A stretch of DNA of 38,124 bases from Alphaproteobacteria bacterium (GTDB lineage: Bacteria; Pseudomonadota; Alphaproteobacteria; Micavibrionales; UBA2020). The DNA lies in assembly GCA_030682495.1 (NCBI GenBank), contig JAUXOC010000069.1:1-38124 (forward strand), written 5' to 3'. The position numbers were made by a program, and so were the translations under genes. Positions 8,900-20,771 of this stretch are shown piece after piece; the stretch's first letter is position 1; each line of letters starts with the position of its first letter. The notes below the pieces were generated by a model that was not told where the DNA came from, did not search any database, and saw nothing but the letters and a program-made list of their open reading frames with translations.

Positions 8900-10039
8900 G
8901 TGAGTAACATGTCAGGTGACATCAGGCCGTATAGGCAAATCTATCGGCGCAAATCGCGCCAGATTTTTGTGGGCAAGGTTCCGGTGGGTGGCGATGCGCC
9001 TATCACGGTGCAGTCCATGACCAATGCCCCGACGCCGGATGTGGCGGCAACGGTTGCGCAAATTCACGCGCTGGAAAAAGCGGGTGCGGATATTGTGCGC
9101 GTATCCTGCCCCGACGAAGCATCGACAGCGGCGCTCAAAGACATCATCGCGCAGGTGTCCGTGCCGATCGTTGCGGATATTCATTTTCATTACAAACGCG
9201 CAATCGAAGCCGCGGCGGCGGGCGCGGCCTGTTTGCGGATCAATCCGGGCAATATCGGCTCCGACGAGCGTGTGCGCGAGGTGATTAAGGCCGCGAAAGA
9301 TCATAACTGCTCCATCCGCATCGGTGTGAATGCAGGGTCGCTTGAAAAAGACTTGCTGGAACAATTCGGCGAGCCCTGCCCCGAAGCAATGGTGCAATCC
9401 GCGCTGCGCCATATCCAGATTCTTGAAGACCATGATTTTTTCAACTTCAAGATTTCCTGCAAGGCGTCGGATGTCTTCCTCGCCGTTGCCGCTTACCAGC
9501 AGCTGGCGGATGCCTGCGATTATCCGCTGCATGTCGGCGTGACCGAAGCGGGCGGCCTGCGCACGGGCACGATCAAATCGTCGATTGGTATCGGCAGCCT
9601 TTTGTGGGCGGGTATCGGTGATACCATCCGCGTCTCGCTGACGGCGGATCCGGTCGAAGAGATCAAGGTCGGCTTTGATATCCTCAAATCCATGGGGCTG
9701 CGCCACCGTGGTGTCAACGTTATTTCCTGCCCGTCCTGTTCGCGCCAGCAATTCGACGTGATCGAAACGGTCAGGGTGCTGGAAGAACGTCTGGCGCATA
9801 TCACCACGCCCATGACGGTCTCTGTCATCGGCTGTATCGTCAATGGCCCGGGCGAGGCCTTGATGACCGATATCGGCTTTACCGGCGGCGGGCGCGGTAC
9901 GCATCAGGTTTACCTCAAAGGCCAGCCCGCGCACCGTTTGAAAGACGAAAGCATCGTCGACCATCTGGTGCATCTGGTTGAAGAAAAAGCGGCGGAGATC
10001 GAAAAGAAAATCGCCGCGCAGCAAGAAACGGCGGCCTAA
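8900..10039 (+). CDS. ispG: 4-hydroxy-3-methylbut-2-enyl-diphosphate synthase
   Basis: IspG (GcpE) carries out the penultimate step of the MEP isoprenoid pathway: reductive ring opening of MEcPP to HMBPP with a [4Fe-4S] cluster. The 379-aa product has the TIM-barrel N-terminus ([19 protein letters not shown]) and the cluster ligands CPSCSRQ (C277, C280) and [10 protein letters not shown] (C312, E319). The GTG at 8900 is chosen because AAGGTG sits 8 nt upstream; the in-frame ATG at 8909 would be too far from it. The short form without the extra plant-type domain uses flavodoxin or ferredoxin as electron donor. It is mid-operon, 35 nt after the RodZ-like gene and 9 nt before prfA. Confidence 0.96.
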   Translation: MSNMSGDIRPYRQIYRRKSRQIFVGKVPVGGDAPITVQSMTNAPTPDVAATVAQIHALEKAGADIVRVSCPDEASTAALKDIIAQVSVPIVADIHFHYKRAIEAAAAGAACLRINPGNIGSDERVREVIKAAKDHNCSIRIGVNAGSLEKDLLEQFGEPCPEAMVQSALRHIQILEDHDFFNFKISCKASDVFLAVAAYQQLADACDYPLHVGVTEAGGLRTGTIKSSIGIGSLLWAGIGDTIRVSLTADPVEEIKVGFDILKSMGLRHRGVNVISCPSCSRQQFDVIETVRVLEERLAHITTPMTVSVIGCIVNGPGEALMTDIGFTGGGRGTHQVYLKGQPAHRLKDESIVDHLVHLVEEKAAEIEKKIAAQQETAA

Positions 10040-10048
10040 GGGAAAGCC

Positions 10049-11125
10049 ATGTCGCTGGAGCGCAAACTGGATCAGGTGCTGAGCCGCTTTCACGAGGTCG
10101 AGGCGTTATTGTCTTCGGGCACGCTCGCGTCCGATGTTTTTATCAATCTGTCGCGTGAATATGCAGAACTGACGCCGCTGGCCACGACGATCCGCCAGTA
10201 CAAAAAAGCCCGCGCCGAATATGCCGATCTGGAAGGCCTCATGCGCGATGCCAGCGCCGACAAAGATATGCGCGCGATGGCGGAAGAAGAATTTTTCCGG
10301 CTCAAGGAAGAATTGCCGTCATTCGAAAAGAAAATCCAGATTGCCCTGCTGCCGCGCGATGCCGCTGACGACAAAAGCGCTATTCTGGAGATCCGCGCCG
10401 GCACGGGCGGGGACGAGGCGGCGCTTTTTGCCTTTGACCTTCTGGATATGTACAGGCGCTACGCAGGCGATCACAGCTGGCGGTTCGAGGTCATGGAAAT
10501 GGCCGAAAGCGACCTTGGCGGCATCAAACAGGCCGTGGTGGCGGTTTCCGGTCACGGGGTTTTTGCGCGGTTGAAATATGAATCCGGCGTCCACCGCGTG
10601 CAGCGCGTACCGGCGACCGAAGCCAGCGGACGCATCCACACATCCGCCGCCACTGTCGCCGTGCTGCCCGAAGCCGAAGAAGTCGATATCGACATCAAAG
10701 ACGGTGATTTACGTATCGATGTTATGCGCTCCGGCGGGGCGGGCGGACAGCACGTCAACAAGACTGAATCCGCCGTACGGATTACCCATATTCCAAGTGG
10801 TATCGCCGTGGTGCAACAGAGCGAAAAATCGCAGCACAAGAACAAAGACAAGGCGATGAAAATTCTGCGCGCGAGGCTCTATGATATGGAGCGCCAGAAA
10901 CTCGATGATGCCCGCGCGGCCGAGCGGCGGGATCAGGTCGGCTCCGGCGACCGATCAGAGCGCATCCGCACCTATAACTTTCCGCAGGGCCGCGTGACCG
11001 ACCACCGCATCAATCTGACGCTCTACAAGCTCGACCGCGTTATCACCGGTGAATGTCTGGACGAAATTATCGAGCCGCTGATCTCCGAAGATCAGGCCGC
11101 CAAGCTGACAGAGATGTCATGGTGA
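10049..11125 (+). CDS. prfA: Peptide chain release factor 1
   Basis: RF1 recognises UAA and UAG at the ribosomal A site and triggers peptide release. The 358-aa protein has the codon-reading tripeptide PAT (188-190, in [18 protein letters not shown]), the catalytic GGQ (232-234, in [17 protein letters not shown]), and the conserved [23 protein letters not shown]-type tail. The PAT tripeptide separates it from RF2 (SPF). AGGGAA lies upstream of ATG 10049. It overlaps prmC by 7 nt, fitting the partner relationship, since PrmC methylates the GGQ glutamine. Confidence 0.97.
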   Translation: MSLERKLDQVLSRFHEVEALLSSGTLASDVFINLSREYAELTPLATTIRQYKKARAEYADLEGLMRDASADKDMRAMAEEEFFRLKEELPSFEKKIQIALLPRDAADDKSAILEIRAGTGGDEAALFAFDLLDMYRRYAGDHSWRFEVMEMAESDLGGIKQAVVAVSGHGVFARLKYESGVHRVQRVPATEASGRIHTSAATVAVLPEAEEVDIDIKDGDLRIDVMRSGGAGGQHVNKTESAVRITHIPSGIAVVQQSEKSQHKNKDKAMKILRARLYDMERQKLDDARAAERRDQVGSGDRSERIRTYNFPQGRVTDHRINLTLYKLDRVITGECLDEIIEPLISEDQAAKLTEMSW

Positions 11126-12018
11126 GCGGGCAGGGGCTTGATATCAGCTTCGAGCAAACCGGCAGTTCCTACGGGGATATCCTGCGTGAATTTAAACAAA
11201 CGCTTGAAGATGCGGGTATGGATACGCCTGATCTGGATGCGCGGCTGTTGGTGCAGGGGCTTTTGGAAATCAGTCATGAAGAATTATTGTTAAATTACGA
11301 TAGGTTACTGGCAAAAACCGAAGAAGCTTCTTTAAGAAAGGCGCTTGCCCGTCGTTTGAAGCACGAGCCGGTATCACGCATCGTCGGCATGCGCGGTTTT
11401 TGGAAGTCGGATTTTAAGATAACATCACAAACTCTTGATCCAAGGCCAGATTCCGAAACGTTGATCGAGGCTGCGCTCCACTGGGTGCCCAAAGAAGGCA
11501 ACGAAAAACCGCGCGTGCTGGATATGGGCACGGGCAGCGGCTGTCTTCTCCTGTCCTTGCTGCTGGAATGGCCGCAGGCGGTGGGCATCGGCATCGATAT
11601 CAATCCGGGGGCGGTGCGCGCGGCGATTGCCAACGAGCGTCTGCTGGGGCTGCGCAAACGTGTTGCCTTTCAGGCGATGGACTGGGCAGATTACAAGCCC
11701 AAGGGGCGCTGCGACGTGCTGATCAGCAACCCGCCCTATATCGCCGAGCATGAGCGTGACAGTCTTGCGCCCGAGGTGCTGGACTACGATCCGCCCGAAG
11801 CTTTGTTTGCCGGCGACGATGGTCTGGATGCCTACCGCGCGCTGGCACGGCTGGCGCCCCGGTGGTTGAAATCCGGCGGGCTGGCCTTCTATGAAATCGG
11901 CCATACGCAGGCTGCGGCGGTCAAAGAGCTGCTTGCCGCTCATGGCCAGACTGTGCTAGAAACGCGACAGGATTTGGCGGGGCGTGATCGTGTGATTGTC
12001 GCCCGACTGGCGAAATAG
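11119..12018 (+). CDS. prmC: Peptide chain release factor N5-glutamine methyltransferase
   Basis: SAM-dependent methyltransferase that modifies the Gln of the GGQ motif in release factors. The 299-aa product has a helical N-terminal domain (about 18-90) that grips the release factor. The Rossmann methyltransferase has SAM motif [10 protein letters not shown] (134-142), the acidic motif [11 protein letters not shown], and the catalytic NPPY (204-207). I place the start at ATG 11119, overlapping the prfA stop (ATGGTGA). The frame is open further upstream but lies inside prfA. GTG 11122 is a close alternative. It is the last gene of the lysC-to-prmC run. Confidence 0.93.
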   Translation: MVSGQGLDISFEQTGSSYGDILREFKQTLEDAGMDTPDLDARLLVQGLLEISHEELLLNYDRLLAKTEEASLRKALARRLKHEPVSRIVGMRGFWKSDFKITSQTLDPRPDSETLIEAALHWVPKEGNEKPRVLDMGTGSGCLLLSLLLEWPQAVGIGIDINPGAVRAAIANERLLGLRKRVAFQAMDWADYKPKGRCDVLISNPPYIAEHERDSLAPEVLDYDPPEALFAGDDGLDAYRALARLAPRWLKSGGLAFYEIGHTQAAAVKELLAAHGQTVLETRQDLAGRDRVIVARLAK

Positions 12019-12097
12019 CCAGAAAAAGCATTCAAATCAATATTTTGCGAAAAAACAGCTTTTCAAGCGACTCGGGCTTGAGTAACATGAACTTGTG

Positions 12098-12175
12098 CGT
12101 TCTGTGGAAAAATAGCGTCCCGCAGGGCAGAACGTCACCAAACAGGGGGTTCCCGCGTGCCAATTGGCCGGGAAC
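12098..12175 (+). promoter_or_regulatory. Structured leader ahead of the DUF4167 gene
   Basis: Two inverted repeats lie in the 198-bp gap after prmC. The first pairs CGTTCTG (12098-12104) with CAGAACG (12128-12134). The second is compact: GTTCCCG (12150-12156) and CGGGAAC (12169-12175) flank a nested perfect palindrome GCCAATTGGC (12159-12168). Neither is followed by a T-run, so they are not simple terminators. A leader hairpin or operator is possible. Nothing known was recognised. Confidence 0.4.
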
Positions 12176-12216
12176 AGGGGAAATCGGGGCAGCGTATCAA
12201 ATACGAAGTGGGTCAT

Positions 12217-12918
12217 ATGAGACATAATCAAAACGGAAGACGCTTTCGCGGCCGCAACAACAGCAGTGGCGGCGGCAATGGCAACAGCGGCGGCAACGGT
12301 AACGGTAATGGCAATGGCAACGTGAGTGGCCAGAGCCATCATCACAGCAGTGGCAGCAGCAATCATCGCCGCGTCAATCCGCGCGTACAGACTTTCGACA
12401 GCAACGGCCCCGATGTGCGCATTCGCGGCAATGCCCTCCAGATCAATGAAAAATACCTGACGCTGGCGCGCGATGCGCAGGGCGCAGGCGACCGCGTTCT
12501 GGCCGAAAGCTATCTGCAACACGCCGAGCATTATCAGCGCATGCTGAACGAAATGACCGAAGAATATAACCGCCAGCAGGCGCAATTCCAGCCGCAAGGG
12601 CAACCGCAAGGGCAGCCGCAGCACGGCCATCATCACCGCGGTTCTCAAGGACAAGATGACATGAACGGTGACGTTGCCGGTGCGGGCGAACAGCCCGATG
12701 TCGCGCTCGACGATCTCGATCAGGGATTTCTTGTCGGCCGCCGCAATTCAACACCCGCGCCGGCCCGTTCGTCCGGCGAAGTCAACGGCAACCTGAATGC
12801 TGCCGCGCCCGATGACGGCGTTGAAGACCTCGGCGCAGCCGAAGCCGCCGCCGCACCGGTCGAACAGGCCCGCACCCGCCGCGTTTCGGGCCGGGTCAAG
12901 GAAACCGAAGCGGTCTGA
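12217..12918 (+). CDS. DUF4167 domain protein (RNA-binding-like, alphaproteobacterial)
   Basis: A 233-aa protein that opens MRHNQNGRRFRGRNN, the typical start of alphaproteobacterial DUF4167 proteins. An Asn/Gly/Ser-rich stretch follows, then the conserved core VQTFDSNGPDVRIRGNALQINEKYLTLARDAQ... with AESYLQHAEHYQRML (about 50-112). After that come Gln/Pro/Gly repeats (QPQG, three times) and a low-complexity acidic tail ending RRVSGRVKETEAV. The disordered, basic, glycine-rich ends suggest nucleic-acid binding, but no function is established. An in-frame GTG at 12157 with AGGGGG upstream is a possible longer start; I prefer ATG 12217 because it matches the family N-terminus. It sits between prmC and clpB, the usual order in this class. 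A strong terminator follows. Confidence 0.85.
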   Translation: MRHNQNGRRFRGRNNSSGGGNGNSGGNGNGNGNGNVSGQSHHHSSGSSNHRRVNPRVQTFDSNGPDVRIRGNALQINEKYLTLARDAQGAGDRVLAESYLQHAEHYQRMLNEMTEEYNRQQAQFQPQGQPQGQPQHGHHHRGSQGQDDMNGDVAGAGEQPDVALDDLDQGFLVGRRNSTPAPARSSGEVNGNLNAAAPDDGVEDLGAAEAAAAPVEQARTRRVSGRVKETEAV

Positions 12919-12947
12919 GTGATGCCCTGACTTTTTAGCAAGAGAAT

Positions 12948-12982
12948 AAAAAAAGAGGCGCTCTCGACAGCGCCTCTTTTTT
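12948..12982. terminator. Bidirectional rho-independent terminator
   Basis: A perfect stem, AAAAGAGGCGCT (12951-12962) with AGCGCCTCTTTT (12969-12980), and a 6-nt loop, flanked by A-runs and T-runs on both sides. It lies between the convergent DUF4167 gene and the 178-aa minus-strand gene and can stop transcription from either side. Confidence 0.92.
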
Positions 12983-13000
12983 AATGCTCTTTTCTTCTCA

Positions 13001-13537
13001 TCAAGGCGCGGCGCTGGGTGACGGCACTTTCCGAACGTCGTTTTTAAGCGTCTGATAGTTTGTTTTTGCTGCGACGGCTTCGGGATTGAAGCTTTCCTCC
13101 AGTTTTCTGCGGAAGAGGGGGGACTGAATTGCCTCAGGCAAAGAGTCTTCAAGGATCGCGCTGATTTCCGAGTCTATCTTTGTCAGGATACTTTTTTTAT
13201 TGGTTTTGATTTGGCCTTCGTCAAGGCTGTTCGAAATGATAATGCTCGTACCGCCTGCTATCAGCAGGACACCGAGAGCCGGCACGGCGAGAGGTGCCGA
13301 GAAAATCAGACCTGTCCAGATAGCGGTCAGAGAACCTATGGTCGACAGCCACATGCCGGTCTGAATTTTGTCCTGAACCGTCATGTCCAGTGCAGCGAAG
13401 CCCGCTTCGGCTATGTTTCGTGTGACCAGAAGTTGTTCGGTTCTTTCCGTGATGTTCGGGATTTCCAATGCCGTTTCGACTCGGTTGACGAGATTTTGCA
13501 GCAGGGGGATCATTTTTTCTTTATAAAATTCAGCCAT
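13001..13537 (-). CDS. Hypothetical membrane protein with two helices
   Basis: Predicted 178-aa protein of unknown family. It has an amphipathic helical N-terminus (about 1-58), a pair of hydrophobic segments (about 62-80 and 84-103) with a short APLAVPALG turn, and a charged helical C-terminus ending in a Pro/Ser/Ala tail. There is no signal peptide, so both ends are probably cytoplasmic with a membrane hairpin between. AGAGATG lies upstream of the ATG at 13537 and a consensus-like promoter is present at 13584-13612. Its codon use is slightly more AT-rich than its neighbours, and it sits alone between DUF4167 and clpB, so it may be a lineage-specific insertion. I do not recognise a function. 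Confidence 0.75.
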   Translation of the reverse strand: MAEFYKEKMIPLLQNLVNRVETALEIPNITERTEQLLVTRNIAEAGFAALDMTVQDKIQTGMWLSTIGSLTAIWTGLIFSAPLAVPALGVLLIAGGTSIIISNSLDEGQIKTNKKSILTKIDSEISAILEDSLPEAIQSPLFRRKLEESFNPEAVAAKTNYQTLKNDVRKVPSPSAAP

Positions 13538-13583
13538 TTAGGCATCTCTTTCCGGCGCGCTTCGCGGTTTTTGTGATTATGAA

Positions 13584-13612
13584 AATGTACGCCTGTCATA
13601 AAATACTGTCAA
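13584..13612 (-). promoter_or_regulatory. Sigma-70-type promoter for the 178-aa gene
   Basis: On the minus strand TTGACA (13607-13612) is followed by a 17-bp spacer and TACATT (13584-13589). This is a near-consensus promoter about 50 bp upstream of the ATG at 13537. Confidence 0.75.
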
Positions 13613-13769
13613 GGGAATTCAATCCGACCCCTTCGGTATTGGTAAATCGCCCGATGCCGAACTTTTTAGTAAAGGCATAGCCAAAGTGCCACGGGGTGAC
13701 GGATATCGGCCTTTGGACAAACCGCTTTCAGCGCGTCTTCTTTTTGCATCCGCTTCCGAATTTCGAGCG

Positions 13770-13803
13770 TATAATGGACAAAGGTGCCTATTCAGGGCCT
13801 TTG
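13770..13803 (+). promoter_or_regulatory. clpB -10 element and leader hairpin
   Basis: A perfect -10 hexamer TATAAT (13770-13775) lies 52 bp before the clpB start. No -35 is convincing at 16-18 bp, and a clear sigma-32 site is not visible. A stem CAAAGG (13779-13784) with CCTTTG (13798-13803) would lie right at the 5' end of the transcript, just ahead of the AAGGAG ribosome site (13812-13817). A heat-responsive leader is a guess. Confidence 0.4.
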
Positions 13804-13827
13804 CCACAGACAAGGAGTGCCGCAACA

Positions 13828-16458
<2,631 letters not shown>

Positions 16459-16505
16459 AGATTTTATTGCGGGATATAGCGACCTCTAAAAACACAGTTT
16501 CTTGT

Positions 16506-16594
16506 TGTCATCCCGACAGAGCGCTTTAGCGCGACGAGGGATCCAGCATGCTGCCAATGAAAAGATCCCTCGCATGTGCGCGCTCGGGATGACA
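16506..16594. repeat. Large intergenic palindromic element
   Basis: An 89-bp imperfect palindrome in the 159-bp gap between the convergent clpB and NlpC/P60 genes. The outer arms are TGTCATCCCGA (16506-16516) and TCGGGATGACA (16584-16594), perfectly complementary. The inner arms are CGAGGGATC (16535-16543) and GATCCCTCG (16564-16572). The GTCATCCCGA...GAGGGATC style matches intergenic palindromic repeats seen in many alphaproteobacterial genomes. It may act as a transcript-end hairpin for both genes or be a non-autonomous mobile repeat. Copy number cannot be judged from one window. Confidence 0.8.
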
Positions 16595-16617
16595 TTTATA
16601 AAGCTGTGGAGGGTATT

Positions 16618-17364
16618 CTAAACCCGCCGCACCGCCGTCACAATGCCGTCACTGCGTTTGGTGACCACGTCCAGCGGCTCGACGCAGGTTTTCATGTGGG
16701 TGGCGTTGGCGTGGAGGATGTTTTTATCATCAACCATGATGCCGACGTGGCCGGGGAAATAGACGATATCGCCGCGCTGGCGCGGTTTGTCTGACGCGTC
16801 CTGCCCGACAGTTTTTTCCTGATCTTCGGTATCGCGCGGGGCGTTGATGCCGGCACGGGCGAGGGCGATTTGCACAAGGCCGGAGCAGTCAATGCCCAGC
16901 CCGCCGCGTCCGCCCCAGACATAGGGCGTTTCGATGAGTTTTTCGGCGGCGGCAACGAAATCTTCCTTGGCCGAAATATCGGACAGGTGGCGGGCATAGA
17001 TATGCGTGCCGTCATCAAGCTTGGCGAATTTCTCGCCCATCTCGGCCACCGTTACTTGCGATCCGAAGCCGAGCGTCGCGCGGATCGGCGATTTGATGCT
17101 GGCGTCGCGGTAACCATCGGTGCGCTGCGCCGTGACCACATGGGTTGCATTGGCGAATTCACGCGTCAGGTATTTTTTCTCGACATATCCGGCATAACCG
17201 TCATGTTCGCAGCGGCCTTTCAGCCACTCTGCCGTTTCTTCCTCGGCGATAAAAATCTCGCCGTGCAGCAGCTGCGATTCCATCTTGCCGCGCAGGGCCT
17301 CGTTATCCGGCACTTCGCGGACACAGGCGGCGGGGGCGGTGACTTTCCAGCGCGCCCCCGTCAT
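16618..17364 (-). CDS. NlpC/P60-family peptidase with SH3-like N-domain
   Basis: A 248-aa C40 cysteine peptidase. The N-terminal 130 residues form SH3-like beta domains (WKVTAPAACVREVPDNEA ... GEIFIAEEETAEWLKGRC). The C-terminal NlpC/P60 domain has the catalytic Cys in GIDCSGL (C160), His in PGHVGIM (H206) and a third polar residue near H218 (ILHANATH). The family cleaves D-gamma-glutamyl-meso-DAP bonds in peptidoglycan peptides. No signal peptide is visible, so it probably works on recycled muropeptides in the cytoplasm. Its ATG overlaps the stop of the M17 aminopeptidase by 4 nt (ATGA). The pair is common in alphaproteobacteria and suggests joint turnover of peptides. Confidence 0.9.
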   Translation of the reverse strand: MTGARWKVTAPAACVREVPDNEALRGKMESQLLHGEIFIAEEETAEWLKGRCEHDGYAGYVEKKYLTREFANATHVVTAQRTDGYRDASIKSPIRATLGFGSQVTVAEMGEKFAKLDDGTHIYARHLSDISAKEDFVAAAEKLIETPYVWGGRGGLGIDCSGLVQIALARAGINAPRDTEDQEKTVGQDASDKPRQRGDIVYFPGHVGIMVDDKNILHANATHMKTCVEPLDVVTKRSDGIVTAVRRV

Positions 17365-18800
17365 GCGCGGGGCGCTTTCGGCTTTTTCGCGGGCGTCTTC
17401 GGGGCTTGGCCAAATTTTTCCTTGATCATGTCATAGCTGGCGCGCATGCCGAGCGCTTCGCCGCCTTCGGGGCGGCCCGGTTTGCTGCCGGGGTTCCAGG
17501 CGAAGGTGTCGATATGCACCCACGGCACGTCCTTGTCGACGAATTTGTCGAGGAACAGCGCGGCGGTAATCGCCCCCGCATGACCGCCGGAGCCGGAATT
17601 TTTCAGATCGGCGATTTTGCTGCCGAGCATATCGATATAGGGCTTCCACAGCGGCAGACGCCACAGCGGGTCTTGTACTTTCTCGGCAGATTTCATCAGC
17701 GCATCGGCAATGCCGTCGTTGTTGGAGAACATGGCGGGCAGATCGGGGCCGAGCGCCACACGCGCAGCACCGGTCAGCGTCGCGAAATCGATAATCAGGT
17801 CGGGTTTTTCGCGGCAGGCTTCGGCGATGGCATCGCAGAGCACAAGGCGGCCTTCGGCATCGGTATTGTCGATCTCGACGCTCAGGCCCTTGCGGGTTTT
17901 AATCACGTCACCGGGGCGGAAGCTATGGCCGTCGACCGAGTTTTCAACGGCGGGGATCAGCACACGCAAACGCACGGGCAGATTTTCCGACATAATCATA
18001 TGTGCAAGACCCAGCACATGCGCCGCGCCGCCCATGTCTTTTTTCATCAAGCCCATCGCGCTCGACGGTTTGAGGTCTAGGCCGCCGGTGTCGAACACAA
18101 CCCCTTTGCCGATCAGCGTGATGAGCGGGTGTTTTTCATTGCCCCAGCGAATGTCGATCAGGCGCGGCTCGCGCGGGCTGCCTTTGCCGACTTCGTGGAT
18201 GGCGGGATAGTTTTGTTTGATAAGCTGTTCGCCGAGGATAATTTTGACGCTGGCTTTGTTAAACGCCTTGGCGACTTTCTTGCTGGCATCGGCCAGTTCT
18301 TTGGGGCCGAGATCGTTGGCGGGAAGGTTAACAAGATCGCGCACAAGGAATGTGGCTTCGGCAGTTGCCTTCACCGCCTTGCGGTCGGCGTTCTGTGGCC
18401 AGACGAGCGCGGCGAAGTCGCGTTTTTTCGACGGCTTGTATTCGGTGAACTGGTAAGACCCCAGCGCCCAGCCGAGCGCCGCCTGCGTGGCGCGGTCGTC
18501 GGACATTTTTTTGTCGATGTAATAGCCCGCCGCATTTTTGGGCAGTTTGGAGGGCAGGTCGGCATAGGTATAAAGGCTGTCGTCTTTGCCGACGCCGAAC
18601 AGCACACGGGCAATCCCGCCCTTGTCGTCTGGCAGAGAGAGCAGGGAGCCATCAGCCGCCTTAAAGCCGCTGGCAGCCACCCAGTTGCGGGTTCTTTCGT
18701 CCTGCTGCTTCAGCCACGCTGCAAAGCCTTCGGCATTGACGGGGGTGATGGGCGTGCTTTTGGCGGTCTTTTTATCGACGAAGGGGAAAGGGGATGTCAT
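17361..18800 (-). CDS. M17 leucyl aminopeptidase family protein
   Basis: A 479-aa two-metal aminopeptidase of the PepA family. All catalytic residues are visible in the C-terminal domain: K232 and D237 (GKGVVFDTGG), K244 (LDLKPS), D255 (KKDMGG), and D314, E316 and R318 within the family signature NTDAEGRL (312-319). The N-terminal domain (1-150) is the usual variable macro-like domain. The C-terminus is a basic AP-rich tail. It is cytoplasmic and removes N-terminal residues from peptides. It is the first gene of a pair with the NlpC/P60 gene, which overlaps its stop. It is probably a paralogue distinct from classical PepA, so no symbol is assigned. Confidence 0.93.
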   Translation of the reverse strand: MTSPFPFVDKKTAKSTPITPVNAEGFAAWLKQQDERTRNWVAASGFKAADGSLLSLPDDKGGIARVLFGVGKDDSLYTYADLPSKLPKNAAGYYIDKKMSDDRATQAALGWALGSYQFTEYKPSKKRDFAALVWPQNADRKAVKATAEATFLVRDLVNLPANDLGPKELADASKKVAKAFNKASVKIILGEQLIKQNYPAIHEVGKGSPREPRLIDIRWGNEKHPLITLIGKGVVFDTGGLDLKPSSAMGLMKKDMGGAAHVLGLAHMIMSENLPVRLRVLIPAVENSVDGHSFRPGDVIKTRKGLSVEIDNTDAEGRLVLCDAIAEACREKPDLIIDFATLTGAARVALGPDLPAMFSNNDGIADALMKSAEKVQDPLWRLPLWKPYIDMLGSKIADLKNSGSGGHAGAITAALFLDKFVDKDVPWVHIDTFAWNPGSKPGRPEGGEALGMRASYDMIKEKFGQAPKTPAKKPKAPRA

Positions 18801-18936
18801 GGCGCTTTACGCGGCTCCTCTGGGCTGTGGGGGTGCCTTGTTATACCTTTTACCGAACAAAAGGTCAAAAACCGTTGTGAATATGATTATGAAAATTAAA
18901 TAAGCGCGATTTACGGGCAAAACAGGCTTAAAATTC

Positions 18937-18966
18937 TTGACGGCGGGGCGGTGCTTAACATATCTT
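18937..18966 (+). promoter_or_regulatory. Likely rpmB promoter
   Basis: TTGACG (18937-18942), an 18-bp spacer and TATCTT (18961-18966), about 80 bp upstream of the rpmB ATG. The 246-bp gap between the M17 gene and rpmB holds no other clear feature. Confidence 0.55.
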
Positions 18967-19046
18967 TCGCGTCTGTAAAGATTCTCGTCCGCGCGGCAGA
19001 ACTGCGCCTGCGGGGCAATATATAAAGCGAAACAAGGATAAATACC

Positions 19047-19394
19047 ATGACCAGACGTTGCGAAATCACGGGCAAAGGGCCGATGGTCGGCAATAACGTG
19101 TCCCACGCGAACAACAGAACCAAGCGCCGTTTCCTGCCCAACCTGCAGGACGCATCGTTCTACAGCGTTGCGCTGGCCCGTAACGTCAAGATCAAGACGA
19201 GCACGCACGGCATCCGCACGGTAGAACACAAAGGCGGCCTCGACGCTTACCTGCTGTCGATCGCGCCGACGAAACTGCCGGCAGAACTGCGCAAAGTCCG
19301 CAAGGCTATCGTGGCAAAAGTCGGCGAGTTGCCGAAGCCCGAGCCGAAGCCGCGCCGCAACCTGACCAAAAAGGCCGCCGCGAAAGCCGCCTGA
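19047..19394 (+). CDS. rpmB: 50S ribosomal protein L28
   Basis: A 115-aa ribosomal protein L28. The conserved N-terminus [34 protein letters not shown] is followed by the usual basic core ([26 protein letters not shown]). The C-terminal 25 residues ([20 protein letters not shown]) form a basic Lys/Ala tail longer than the E. coli protein and typical of alphaproteobacterial L28. AAGGA lies 8 nt before the ATG. The gene is monocistronic, with its own promoter and terminator. The N-terminus lacks the zinc Cys pairs, so this is the zinc-independent form. Confidence 0.97.
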   Translation: MTRRCEITGKGPMVGNNVSHANNRTKRRFLPNLQDASFYSVALARNVKIKTSTHGIRTVEHKGGLDAYLLSIAPTKLPAELRKVRKAIVAKVGELPKPEPKPRRNLTKKAAAKAA

Positions 19395-19410
19395 TGGTGC
19401 TGAAAATTTA

Positions 19411-20644
<1,234 letters not shown>

Positions 20645-20716
20645 AATCTTCCCCGTCTGGCCGTTGTTAAAAACCCGTGCTTACGATATTTTAATAAAGT
20701 AAGATTATTTTAAAGA

Positions 20717-20750
20717 GGGAAGATAAAGATCTTTTTTCTATAATCTTCCC
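20717..20750 (+). promoter_or_regulatory. Hairpin ahead of the GGDEF-like gene
   Basis: GGGAAGAT (20717-20724) and ATCTTCCC (20743-20750) form a perfect 8-bp stem with an 18-nt AT-rich loop that contains a T-run. It ends 21 nt before the likely GTG start at 20772. It could end transcripts from tgt or act in the leader of the next gene. Confidence 0.5.
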
Positions 20751-20771
20751 GTGGGTTTCAAGAGGGTTATC

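Noticed and set aside
8912-10093. 393-codon antisense open frame over ispG
   Set aside because: Lies exactly opposite ispG, which has all cluster ligands; a third-position GC artefact.
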